Shown piece by piece: positions 18,232 to 26,796 of a stretch of DNA of 64,000 nt. The stretch's first letter is position 1, and each line of letters starts with the position of its first letter. A program made the position numbers and the translations under genes. The DNA comes from Burkholderiales bacterium (GTDB lineage: Bacteria; Pseudomonadota; Gammaproteobacteria; Burkholderiales; SG8-41): the NCBI GenBank assembly GCA_022841375.1, contig JALHRQ010000002.1:124001-188000 (forward strand), read 5' to 3'. The notes beneath the pieces are model-generated. The model was not told the origin of the DNA and made no database searches. It saw nothing but the letters and a program-made list of their open reading frames with translations.

Positions 18232-18463
18232 TTGCGGAGCATTTTTCATATTTTTGCTTATTTGAATTATTCTCGCATCGCTGCGAAACCTGCTAAACCC
18301 CGGTGTCTGCTTCCCCATATCCATAGCCCATACCGATACTCCGCTCGCATGCTGACTCATTATCCCCAAAAACGGAACCCATTCTCGCCGAGCCGGCCAT
18401 TAGGGCATTTCGGTATTGGTTACCATCTGTTTGCAGTAGATGACGCATCCTGCAATCGTTCAT

Positions 18464-18472
18464 TGCTATGAT
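18464..18472 (+). promoter_or_regulatory. Predicted extended -10 promoter of the salvage/O-antigen operon
   Basis: TGCTATGAT matches the extended -10 form TGNTATAAT. No strong -35 box is seen at the matching distance, which extended -10 promoters can do without. Transcription would begin near 18479, about 44 bases before the ATG at 18523, and a GGAAAG ribosome site precedes that ATG. Confidence 0.4.
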
Positions 18473-18522
18473 AGCGATCAATTTTGCGCCTGCGCACCGC
18501 AGGCCTTGTAGACGGAAAGATA

Positions 18523-20499
18523 ATGCAATCACTCTGGAATAAAAAAGAGGCTTCAGGGGTGGAGTCCGACATCGCACTCCGGGTGTATACCTCGCAGCTG
18601 CTCGGCCGTGATCACACGCTGGTCCTGCACGGCGGCGGCAATACGTCCGTCAAGGTTTCGGCAACCAACATTGTTGGCGAAACCGAGGAGCTGCTGTATG
18701 TCAAAGGCAGCGGCTGGGATCTGGAAACCATCGCTGAAGCCGGCTTTTCGCCAGTGCGCATCGCGCATGTGCTGAAGTTGGCAAAGCTTGAGAAGCTATC
18801 GGATCCGCAGATGATGAACGAACTGTCGACGAGCATGACGCGGGCGGGAGCCCCCGCCCCCTCGGTCGAGACCATTCTGCACGCAATCCTGCCCTACAAG
18901 TTCGTCGACCATACCCATGCTGATGCAGTGCTTGCCATCACCAACACGCCGGATGGGGGGCAGCGCATTCGCGAAATCTACGGCAAGGACTGCGTCATTA
19001 TCCCCTACGTAATGCCCGGCTTTGATCTGGCGCGGCTTTGCGCGCAAAAATTCGCCACTGAGTCTCATGGCGGCACCGTTGGCATGGTATTGATGAATCA
19101 TGGCATCTTCTCGTTCGGTGCTACCGCTCATGAATCTTATGAACGAATGATCGAATTGGTCGGGCGCGCCGAGGCCTATCTTGCCGCCCACAAAGCCTGG
19201 CAGTTGCCAGCGCCGCAGTCCGCGCCCGCCGACCGCACACTAAGGCTGGATATCTGCAGCCTGCGTCGCGCAATTTCGGACTCTGCAGGTATGTCCATGC
19301 TGTTACTGACTGACGGAACGCCCAAGGCGCTGTCCTATGCGTGCCACCCGGATATCGGAGTCATTTCGCAACAGGGCCCGGCGACGCCAGACCACGTGTT
19401 GAGAACCAAACGTGTGCCAATGCACGGACGCGACGTCGCCGCTTACGCCAGGGCCTATGAAGATTATTTCAAACGCAACGCCCCCAAGGCCAAGCAGCCG
19501 AAAACCATGCTCGATCCTGCACCAAGAGTCGTCATTGATCAGGAATTCGGACTCGGATATGCCGGCCGCACAACCAAGGATGCAGCGATCGTCCGCGACT
19601 TGTACACGCAGACCATCGACATCATTTTGCGTGCAACTTCGCTGGGCGGATGGAGCGCACTGCCGGAAGCAGATATTTTTGATGTCGAATACTGGGATCT
19701 TGAACAAGCCAAGATAAAGAAAGCGGGGGCTTCTCCCGCATTTGCCGGTGAAGTAGCCTTGGTCACCGGTGCCGCTTCGGGCATCGGCAATGCCTGCGTG
19801 GAAGCACTGCTTCGGCGCGGCGCCGCGGTCATCGGGGTTGATATCAATCCCGGCATCGCCAAGATTTTCTCCGATCGCACCGATTTTCTTGGTCTTTGCT
19901 GCGACATCACCTCTGCCCAAGCCGTCGCCAACGCCCTCGAAACAGGGGTTCGGGCCTTCGGCGGCATTGACATGCTGTTACTTAACGCCGGCATTTTCCC
20001 GGGCGGACGCAGGATTGATTCGCTGCAGGACAATGAGTGGCGCCAGGTAATGCAGGTGAATCTCGACGCCAATCTGATCCTGATGCGTGAATGCCATCCT
20101 TTGCTGAAACTCGCTCCGCGCGGCGGCCGGCTGGTGATTATCGGGTCCAAAAATGTTCCTGCGCCGGGACCCGGTGCGGGTGCCTACTCAGCGTCGAAAG
20201 CGGCACTCACCCAACTCGCGCGTGTGGCGGCGCTGGAATGGGGCGCCGATGGCATCCGGGTCAACACCGTGCACCCCAACGCCGTATTCGACACCGGCAT
20301 CTGGACCGACGATGTGCTGGCCGCACGAGCTAAGCATTACGGCCTGAGCGTGGAGGAATACAAGACCAACAACGTACTCAAGACCGAGGTCACCAGTCGC
20401 GACGTGGCAGAACTCGCGGCGGAAATGTGCGGGGCTTTGTTTGCCAAAACCACTGGGGCGCAGGTTCCGGTGGACGGCGGCAACGACCGTGTCATCTAG
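18523..20499 (+). CDS. Bifunctional class II aldolase / short-chain dehydrogenase
   Basis: 658 residues with two complete enzymes. Residues 15-210 are a class II aldolase: phosphate loop HGGGNTS at 36-42, KGSG at 61-64, catalytic-type Glu in PSVET at 113-117, and zinc ligands HTH at 130-132 and His 193. From about residue 410 comes an SDR: TGAASGIG, NAG, and Ser plus YSASK. The architecture is that of the RhaE-RhaW/YuxG fusion, where DHAP and lactaldehyde are made from rhamnulose 1-phosphate. Here the next genes are mtnP, apt and mtnA, so 5-methylthioribulose 1-phosphate is the likelier substrate. The ATG at 18523 was chosen over an in-frame upstream codon because of its ribosome site. Confidence 0.82.
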   Translation: MQSLWNKKEASGVESDIALRVYTSQLLGRDHTLVLHGGGNTSVKVSATNIVGETEELLYVKGSGWDLETIAEAGFSPVRIAHVLKLAKLEKLSDPQMMNELSTSMTRAGAPAPSVETILHAILPYKFVDHTHADAVLAITNTPDGGQRIREIYGKDCVIIPYVMPGFDLARLCAQKFATESHGGTVGMVLMNHGIFSFGATAHESYERMIELVGRAEAYLAAHKAWQLPAPQSAPADRTLRLDICSLRRAISDSAGMSMLLLTDGTPKALSYACHPDIGVISQQGPATPDHVLRTKRVPMHGRDVAAYARAYEDYFKRNAPKAKQPKTMLDPAPRVVIDQEFGLGYAGRTTKDAAIVRDLYTQTIDIILRATSLGGWSALPEADIFDVEYWDLEQAKIKKAGASPAFAGEVALVTGAASGIGNACVEALLRRGAAVIGVDINPGIAKIFSDRTDFLGLCCDITSAQAVANALETGVRAFGGIDMLLLNAGIFPGGRRIDSLQDNEWRQVMQVNLDANLILMRECHPLLKLAPRGGRLVIIGSKNVPAPGPGAGAYSASKAALTQLARVAALEWGADGIRVNTVHPNAVFDTGIWTDDVLAARAKHYGLSVEEYKTNNVLKTEVTSRDVAELAAEMCGALFAKTTGAQVPVDGGNDRVI

Positions 20500-20540
20500 T
20501 CATCAACCACGGCGCAAGCCGGACATTGCAGGAACATAAC

Positions 20541-21404
20541 ATGCTCGCAATTCTCGGCGGCAGCGGCGTTTACAATATTGACAGCCTGACCAATACCCGC
20601 TGGGTCAAGGTTGACTCACCCTTCGGCGCACCTTCGGACGAAATCCTGACCGGCGATCTCAATGGCCAGCCCATGGCTTTTTTGCCACGCCACGGCCGCG
20701 GTCACCGTATTCCTCCCTCCGAAATCAATTTTCGAGCCAACATTGATGCGCTTAAGCGCATCGGTGCAACCTCCATCATTTCGGTAAGTGCTGTGGGCTC
20801 GCTTCGCGAACACCTGCCTCCGGGCATGTTCGTGATCGTCGATCAGTTTATTGATCGTACATTTGCCAGAACCAAGAGTTTCTTTGAAACCGGCCTGGTC
20901 GCACATGTTTCGATGGCGCATCCGGTCTGCCCGCGACTCGGTAACGCCATCGAAACCGCTGCGACAAAATCAGGCCTGCGCTACGTGCGCGGCGGCACCT
21001 ACCTCGTTATGGAAGGTCCCCAGTTCTCCAGCCTTGCCGAGTCGGAGTTGTACCGGTCATGGAATTGCGACGTTATTGGCATGACCAACATGCCCGAAGC
21101 CAAGCTCGCCCGCGAAGCGGAAATTTGTTATGCCACTGTTGCCATGGTCACCGACTACGATTGCTGGCATCCCCAGCATGCCGATGTAACGGTGGACATG
21201 ATCATCAAGACCCTGCTTGCAAATGCAGACAATGCCCGTTCCTTGGTCAAAGTTGCCGCCCCGATCATTGCAAACGAGTCCAGGCCCTGCCCGCATGGTT
21301 GCCAGACCGCACTGGAACACGCGCTGATCACCGCCCCGGATGCACGTGACCCGGCAGCAATACGGCGCCTCGATGCTGTGGCGGGTCGCGTCTTGAATCG
21401 TTAA
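20541..21404 (+). CDS. mtnP: 5'-methylthioadenosine phosphorylase
   Basis: 287 residues of the trimeric PNP/MTAP family. [41 protein letters not shown] and GMTNMPEA are family blocks. TDYDCW keeps the Asp pair that selects adenine, as in human MTAP, which separates it from methylthioinosine phosphorylases. It would convert 5'-methylthioadenosine and phosphate to adenine and 5-methylthioribose 1-phosphate in the cytosol. 5'-deoxyadenosine is a common side substrate of this family. The start has AGGAAC upstream, 41 bases after the aldolase stop. Confidence 0.9.
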   Translation: MLAILGGSGVYNIDSLTNTRWVKVDSPFGAPSDEILTGDLNGQPMAFLPRHGRGHRIPPSEINFRANIDALKRIGATSIISVSAVGSLREHLPPGMFVIVDQFIDRTFARTKSFFETGLVAHVSMAHPVCPRLGNAIETAATKSGLRYVRGGTYLVMEGPQFSSLAESELYRSWNCDVIGMTNMPEAKLAREAEICYATVAMVTDYDCWHPQHADVTVDMIIKTLLANADNARSLVKVAAPIIANESRPCPHGCQTALEHALITAPDARDPAAIRRLDAVAGRVLNR

Positions 21405-21420
21405 CTGCAGGAGCCCCGAT

Positions 21421-21948
21421 ATGACCGTCAAATCGCGTATCAGAACCATCCCCCATTACCCGAAACAGGGGATCATGTTCCGTGACATCACCAGCCTGCT
21501 ACAGGATCCCGTCGGATTCCGACTGACCATCAACGACCTGGCACATCGCTATGCCGGGATGAAGATTGACAAGGTCGCAGGCGTCGAATCCCGAGGTTTC
21601 ATTATCGGTGCCGCGCTTGCTTATCAGCTGGGCACCGGGTTTGTACCGATCCGGAAAAAAGGCAAGCTGCCCGGCAAGACGATGGGGCGTGACTATGATC
21701 TCGAATACGGTACTGATCGCATTGAAATCCACGTCGATGCCATCGCCAAGGGCGAGAAGGTGCTGCTGGTCGACGACCTGATTGCAACCGGCGGCACCGC
21801 AGAAGCCGCGGCAGCACTGATCGAAGATCTTGGTGGAAAAATAATCGAATGCTGCTTTGTCATTGATCTGCCCGACATCGGCGGCCGCAAAAGACTGGAG
21901 GACAAAGGTCTAAAGGTTTTTGCTCTTTGCGAATTCGAGGGCGACTGA
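21421..21948 (+). CDS. apt: Adenine phosphoribosyltransferase
   Basis: 175 residues, the normal length. [21 protein letters not shown] is the Apt N-terminus (shown in part), [16 protein letters not shown] is the adenine-side loop, and [14 protein letters not shown] is the PRPP-binding motif. It returns the adenine released by MtnP to AMP. It lies 16 bases after mtnP and two bases before mtnA, so the three are co-transcribed. Confidence 0.93.
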   Translation: MTVKSRIRTIPHYPKQGIMFRDITSLLQDPVGFRLTINDLAHRYAGMKIDKVAGVESRGFIIGAALAYQLGTGFVPIRKKGKLPGKTMGRDYDLEYGTDRIEIHVDAIAKGEKVLLVDDLIATGGTAEAAAALIEDLGGKIIECCFVIDLPDIGGRKRLEDKGLKVFALCEFEGD

Positions 21949-21950
21949 AA

Positions 21951-23012
21951 ATGCCGGACCAGTCTTCAACGACAGTAGAAACACTGCGGTGGCGCAACAA
22001 CCGTATCGAGATGATCGATCAGCGTATCCTGCCCGGCCGCATTGAATACCCTGGTTTTGATTCCGCCGCTGGCGTAGCGCAAGCCATTCGCGACATGGTC
22101 ATTCGCGGCGCACCGGCAATTGGCTGTGCTGCGGCGTACGGTGTTGCTGTGGAGGCTTTGCGCCTCTCAACGTTGTCACAGGCCGATTTTGCACGTGGAT
22201 TGGACAACGCTTTTGCTGTTCTCGCCCAAAGCCGCCCGACAGCGGTTAACCTTTTCTGGGCTCTTGACCGGATGCGAAAGCTTCATGCCAACCTGCTGGG
22301 TCAGCCCGTTGCTGCAGTGGCTCAGCGGCTGCTTGAGGAAGCACATAACATCACCGCGCAGGACATCACCATCAACCAGAAAATGGGGGGGTTTGGTGCC
22401 GCGCTTCTTCCCGACAAATCCAGAGTGCTGACTCATTGCAATGCAGGCGCGCTGGCGACCGCTGGACATGGCACCGCCCTCGGGGTCATCCGGTCCGCCG
22501 TGTTGGCGGGGAAATCACTGAAGGTGTTCGCTGACGAAACACGCCCTTTCCTGCAGGGCGCACGATTGACGGCGTGGGAACTTTTGCAGGAAAAGATTCC
22601 GGTAACGCTGATCACTGACAATATGTCCGGTCATCTGATGAGTTGCGGCGAAATCGATGTGGTGGTGGTAGGTACGGACCGCGTCGCAGCCAATGGAGAT
22701 GTTGCAAACAAGATCGGCACCTATATGGTGGCTGTGCTCGCCCGACGTCACAACATCCCGTTTTATGTAGCCTGCCCGCTTTCCACGATTGACCGCTCAA
22801 TTACCGACGGAAGTCAGATCCCGATAGAGGAACGCTCTGATGCAGAAGTGCGGGGTTACGGAGGGATCGAATGGGCCCCGATCGGCGTATCCATCAGGAA
22901 TCCGGCATTCGACATTACGCCAGCAGAGCTTGTTACCGCCCTGATAACCGAAAATGGAGTTGTTACAGCCCCGGACCGGCAAAAAATTGCTGCGCTATTT
23001 GCGGAATCCTAA
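21951..23012 (+). CDS. mtnA: S-methyl-5-thioribose-1-phosphate isomerase
   Basis: 353 residues, eIF2B-alpha-like fold. RGAPAIGCAAAYG, THCNAGALATAGHGTALG with the catalytic Cys, and VVGTDRVAANGDVANKIGTY with the catalytic Asp are all intact. It turns the aldose product of MtnP into 5-methylthioribulose 1-phosphate. None of the downstream aerobic salvage genes (mtnB, mtnC, mtnD) is nearby; the only enzyme next to it that could use the product is the fused aldolase. The ATG at 21951 was chosen over an upstream in-frame codon that would overlap apt. Confidence 0.93.
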   Translation: MPDQSSTTVETLRWRNNRIEMIDQRILPGRIEYPGFDSAAGVAQAIRDMVIRGAPAIGCAAAYGVAVEALRLSTLSQADFARGLDNAFAVLAQSRPTAVNLFWALDRMRKLHANLLGQPVAAVAQRLLEEAHNITAQDITINQKMGGFGAALLPDKSRVLTHCNAGALATAGHGTALGVIRSAVLAGKSLKVFADETRPFLQGARLTAWELLQEKIPVTLITDNMSGHLMSCGEIDVVVVGTDRVAANGDVANKIGTYMVAVLARRHNIPFYVACPLSTIDRSITDGSQIPIEERSDAEVRGYGGIEWAPIGVSIRNPAFDITPAELVTALITENGVVTAPDRQKIAALFAES

Positions 23013-23024
23013 AGTCTGAACACG

Positions 23025-24002
23025 ATGCCCGAAGTAACCCCCCGTACAATACTAGTCACAGGCGCTGCAGGATTCATCGGCAACGCCTTGCTGACAGCCT
23101 TGAGCGGACGGCAGGTGCGGCGCGTGCTACGTCAGGCAGAAGAGAAAGCCTTGCCAGGGGATGTGATTGTCGGCGACATCAGTCCCGATACCGACTGGAG
23201 GCCTCTACTTTGCGGTGTCGATTGCGTGGTGCACTTAGCCGCGAGAACCCATGTACTCGACGACTCTTCGATCAATCCGCTGGAAGCCTACAGACACAGC
23301 AACGTCGAAGTGACACGTCGACTGGCACAACAGGCCTCTGCCGCGGGAGTACGCCGATTCGTGTTCCTGAGCTCGATCAAGGTCAATGGCGAGGCTACAC
23401 CGGGAAACCCGTTCTCGGAATCCGACCCCCCTGCTCCACAGGACGCTTACGGCATCAGCAAGCTCGAAGCAGAAAACGTGCTGCGGACCGTGGGCGACCA
23501 TTCAAAAATGGAATGGGTCATTCTCCGCCCACCGCTAGTCTACGGGCCGGGCGTTAAAGGTAATTTTCTGCGTCTGATGAATCTCATCTCCCGAGGCACA
23601 CCGCTGCCGTTGGCCTCGGTTCGAAACCAGCGAAGCTTGATTCATGTTGAAAATCTCGCTGGTGCCATTGTCATTTGTATTGACGCGCCAGCCGCCGCTG
23701 GACAGCAATGGTTGATCAGTGATGGCCATGACATCTCCACGCCCGACCTGATCCGTACCTTGGCCCTGGGCCTGAACCGTCCAGCACGTCTGCTGCCGTG
23801 CCCGTTAGCGCTACTTAAATTCGGCGCAGCACTTTGTGGCCAGCAAGCTGCCATGGCACGTCTTACCGGATCACTCAGGGTGGATGCTTCTGCATTGCGC
23901 CACACACTGCGCTGGGACCCGCGAATCCCACTGGAACAAGGACTTACCGACACTGCCCGGTGGTATCATCGGCTCAAATACAACGCGGGTTATGACCCAT
24001 AA
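23025..24002 (+). CDS. NAD-dependent epimerase/4-reductase, WbpV-like
   Basis: 325 residues, extended SDR. ILVTGAAGFIGNALL starts the Rossmann fold, LSSIKVNGE gives the Ser, YGISKLEAE the YxxxK pair. Followed directly by WbpL- and WbpM-like genes, the same trio as in Pseudomonas aeruginosa O6-type loci, where WbpM dehydrates UDP-GlcNAc and WbpV reduces the 4-keto group to give UDP-QuiNAc. A UDP-FucNAc product is the alternative. Confidence 0.8.
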   Translation: MPEVTPRTILVTGAAGFIGNALLTALSGRQVRRVLRQAEEKALPGDVIVGDISPDTDWRPLLCGVDCVVHLAARTHVLDDSSINPLEAYRHSNVEVTRRLAQQASAAGVRRFVFLSSIKVNGEATPGNPFSESDPPAPQDAYGISKLEAENVLRTVGDHSKMEWVILRPPLVYGPGVKGNFLRLMNLISRGTPLPLASVRNQRSLIHVENLAGAIVICIDAPAAAGQQWLISDGHDISTPDLIRTLALGLNRPARLLPCPLALLKFGAALCGQQAAMARLTGSLRVDASALRHTLRWDPRIPLEQGLTDTARWYHRLKYNAGYDP

Positions 24003-24008
24003 ACTATT

Positions 24009-24992
24009 GTGCCGCATGTTGTCGTTATCACACTGATTGCATTCCTGGTTTCGGCCTCCGCCGTGGCTTGGCTCGCGCGCAGCCGCGCTGCGCAACTTGC
24101 GTTGGATGAGCCCAACGCGCGCTCGCTGCACACTTCACCGGTTCCGCGCACAGGCGGCATTGGCCTGCTGCTGGGCATCGCGGTCCCCTGGCTTGTTATT
24201 GCTCCACAGCTACCTTCCGCCTGGTGGCTTGCCCTCGCAGTTGTCATTACGGTGTCGCTAGTCGATGACCTCCACGGGCTGCATGCTGGCGCGCGCTTCA
24301 GTGCACACCTGCTGGCCGCCAGTCTCGCCGCATTTGCACTCTTACCCTCGGATGCGGCGCCATGGCTGGTCGCGGTGATCATCCTGGGCATTGGCTGGAT
24401 GGGCAACCTTTATAATTTCATGGATGGATCCGATGGGCTGGCGGGGGGTATGGCGGTGATCGGCTTCAGCACTTATGCAGCAGCAGCGTGGTTCGCCGGC
24501 AGCACCCAATTCGCGCTTTTGAATGTGGCGATCGCTCTGGCGGCTGCGGGATTCCTGCTGCACAACTTTCATCCTGCACGCATATTCATGGGCGATACAG
24601 GTTCCGTCACTCTGGGGTTTCTTGCCGCGACTCTGGGACTGCTCGGCTGGATGCAGCGCGACTGGGCCTGGTGGTTTCCGTTATTGGTATTTTCACCGTT
24701 TATTGCGGACGCCAGCCTGACTCTGGTGCGTCGCATCGTGGCACGGGCTAGGGTTTGGGAAGCTCACCGCGACCACTACTATCAAAGACTGGTGCAGTTG
24801 GGGCTTGGTCACCGTAACACCGCGCTGGCTGAGTATGTACTGATGGCCTGCTGCTCGGCTTCAGCACTTTGGGCACTGACGCAGCAACCTGTTACACAGT
24901 GGCTTGCACTGACTACAGCCATCATCTTCTACCTCGCCACGGCCGCCGCCATCAGCCGGGCCTGGCAACAGCGGGGGCCCGATGCCGCTTAA
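24009..24992 (+). CDS. Undecaprenyl-phosphate sugar-1-phosphate transferase, WbpL-like (GT4 family)
   Basis: 327 residues, starting at GTG, with about ten hydrophobic segments. DEPNARSLHTSPVPRTGG, VDDLHGLHAG, YNFMDGSDGLAGG, FMGDTGSVTLG and the cytosolic loop EAHRDHYYQRL are the WecA/MraY-family motifs. It would start glycan assembly by linking HexNAc-1-phosphate to undecaprenyl phosphate at the inner membrane. It overlaps the dehydratase gene by 11 bases. Confidence 0.87.
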   Translation: MPHVVVITLIAFLVSASAVAWLARSRAAQLALDEPNARSLHTSPVPRTGGIGLLLGIAVPWLVIAPQLPSAWWLALAVVITVSLVDDLHGLHAGARFSAHLLAASLAAFALLPSDAAPWLVAVIILGIGWMGNLYNFMDGSDGLAGGMAVIGFSTYAAAAWFAGSTQFALLNVAIALAAAGFLLHNFHPARIFMGDTGSVTLGFLAATLGLLGWMQRDWAWWFPLLVFSPFIADASLTLVRRIVARARVWEAHRDHYYQRLVQLGLGHRNTALAEYVLMACCSASALWALTQQPVTQWLALTTAIIFYLATAAAISRAWQQRGPDAA

Positions 24993-26796
24993 CTGGCGTG
25001 CCTTGTTTGCCTTTTTGCATGACATCTTCGCAGTTTCTACTGCCTGGATAATCGCATTTTCGCTGCGCTTCAACCTTGACCTCCCCGCACCCTATGTCGA
25101 GTTGGCAGTCGAAAGTGCTTTTCGTGTAGTGCCGCTGTATGCGCTTATTTTTTTGGCATCCGGCCTGTACCGCGGATTCTGGCGATACGCCAGCCTGCCT
25201 GATCTGCAGCGCATAATCATTGCCGTAATTGTCGGCGCGCTGGCGTCAACCGCCCTTTTGGTCATGTTGCAAATTGCTGTTCCGCGTTCCGTGCTCGCGG
25301 TCAGCCCCGTCCTGTTGGTGATGATCATGGGTGGCAGCCGGCTTGCTTACCGGGGCTGGAAGGAGCGACGGCTTGGCGCACTAATTCCTGCTACACGAGA
25401 ACCCGTTGTAGTACTGGGCGCGACTGAAGCTGCAGCCAGCCTGATCAAGGACCTGGCCCGTAGTCCGCAATGGCAGGTGGTCGGGGTATTCGACGACGAC
25501 AGCACGCACCATCATCGTCAGATTCACGGCGCCATGGTTTACGGTGCAATCAGCGCCTTGTCTGCGCTGCAATCACGACTCAATGCACGCCATGCAATCA
25601 TTGCCATGCCCGAGGCTGATCACGGCACTCGCAGACGCGCGGTGGAGCTTGCCCGGGCCGCAGGCCTGCAAGTACTTACCGTGCCATCCTTCGATGATTT
25701 GATCAGCGGTCGCGTCACGATCTCGCAAATCCGCAACGTTGAACTGGACGATTTGCTCGGACGGGATCCTGTGAAGCTGGATACAGCCGGTCTGCATGAA
25801 TGGCTGGGACATCGCATAGTCCTGGTATCGGGTGCGGGCGGGTCGATCGGCGCTGAATTGTGCCGCCAGATCGCACGCTACGAACCCCGGCGCATCGTAC
25901 TTCTCGATAACAGTGAATTCTCGCTTTACAGCATTGAACAGGAATTTTCGCGCCGCTTTCCCGGGGTGGCCATCAGCACTCTGATTGGGGACGTCAAGGA
26001 TGCTCAGCGCATCAGGCAGCTATTCGCTGAGCTGCAACCCACGGTCATATTTCATGCTGCAGCCTACAAACATGTTCCATTAATGGAAAACGACAATGCT
26101 TGGCAGGCGGTGATGAACAATGTGCTCGGGACACGTGTTCTTGCTGAAGCCGCCATCGCGCACGGCGTCGAAAAATTTGTATTGATTTCCACTGACAAGG
26201 CCGTAAACCCCACCAACGTGATGGGTGCAACCAAGCGCCTCGCCGAGTTGTTGTGCCAATCGCTGCAGCGACCCGACGGTACGCGCTTTATCATCGTGCG
26301 CTTCGGAAACGTGCTGGGCTCTACAGGCAGCGTGATTCCTAAATTCCGGGTCCAGATTGCTGATGGCGGGCCGGTCACTGTTACCCATCCGGAAATTACC
26401 CGCTTTTTTATGTCGATCCCCGAGGCGGTACAACTGGTAATGCAAGCCGGATTGATGGGTGGCAATGGTGAAATTTTTGTGCTTGATATGGGTGCGCCGG
26501 TAAAAATTGCCGACCTGGCACGCGACATGATACGGCTGTCCGGTTTCGACGAAAGCGATATCAAAATTGTATACACGGGTTTGCGGCCCGGCGAAAAACT
26601 CTACGAAGAAGTACTTGCTGCTGATGAAAATTCATTGCCTACGCCTCATCCTAAATTGCGTATCGCCAAAGCGCGTCCGGCGCCGACAGATCTGCTAAAC
26701 CAACTCACGCCCTGGTTGGCGTGTACGACGCCACCCGACGATTCCGGGGTGCGAAGGCAATTGGTGCTCTGGGTGCCGGAGTACCGTCCGCAATGA
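24982..26796 (+). CDS. wbpM: Membrane-bound UDP-GlcNAc 4,6-dehydratase, WbpM-like
   Basis: 604 residues. Four N-terminal hydrophobic segments are followed by a first Rossmann-type domain (PVVVLGATEAAASLIKDL) and the catalytic SDR domain (VSGAGGSIGAELCRQI, FHAAAYKHVPLME, STDKAVNPTNVMGATKR). The MxxxK in place of YxxxK is typical of this family. It makes UDP-2-acetamido-2,6-dideoxy-4-keto-hexose at the membrane, feeding the WbpV-like reductase. It shares four bases with the ligase gene. Confidence 0.9.
   Translation: MPLNWRALFAFLHDIFAVSTAWIIAFSLRFNLDLPAPYVELAVESAFRVVPLYALIFLASGLYRGFWRYASLPDLQRIIIAVIVGALASTALLVMLQIAVPRSVLAVSPVLLVMIMGGSRLAYRGWKERRLGALIPATREPVVVLGATEAAASLIKDLARSPQWQVVGVFDDDSTHHHRQIHGAMVYGAISALSALQSRLNARHAIIAMPEADHGTRRRAVELARAAGLQVLTVPSFDDLISGRVTISQIRNVELDDLLGRDPVKLDTAGLHEWLGHRIVLVSGAGGSIGAELCRQIARYEPRRIVLLDNSEFSLYSIEQEFSRRFPGVAISTLIGDVKDAQRIRQLFAELQPTVIFHAAAYKHVPLMENDNAWQAVMNNVLGTRVLAEAAIAHGVEKFVLISTDKAVNPTNVMGATKRLAELLCQSLQRPDGTRFIIVRFGNVLGSTGSVIPKFRVQIADGGPVTVTHPEITRFFMSIPEAVQLVMQAGLMGGNGEIFVLDMGAPVKIADLARDMIRLSGFDESDIKIVYTGLRPGEKLYEEVLAADENSLPTPHPKLRIAKARPAPTDLLNQLTPWLACTTPPDDSGVRRQLVLWVPEYRPQ

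Larger units (their letters stand above)
18191..18522. other. Divergent intergenic region between the export and salvage operons
   Basis: This 332-base gap is AT-richer than its flanks. It holds a reverse promoter near 18202-18231 and a forward extended -10 at 18464-18472. No RNA gene, repeat or small gene with a convincing ribosome site was found in the remainder. Confidence 0.5.

Noticed and set aside
24982-26796. WbpM-like MxxxK as a broken catalytic motif
   Set aside because: Met in place of Tyr is the known state in the large membrane-bound 4,6-dehydratases.
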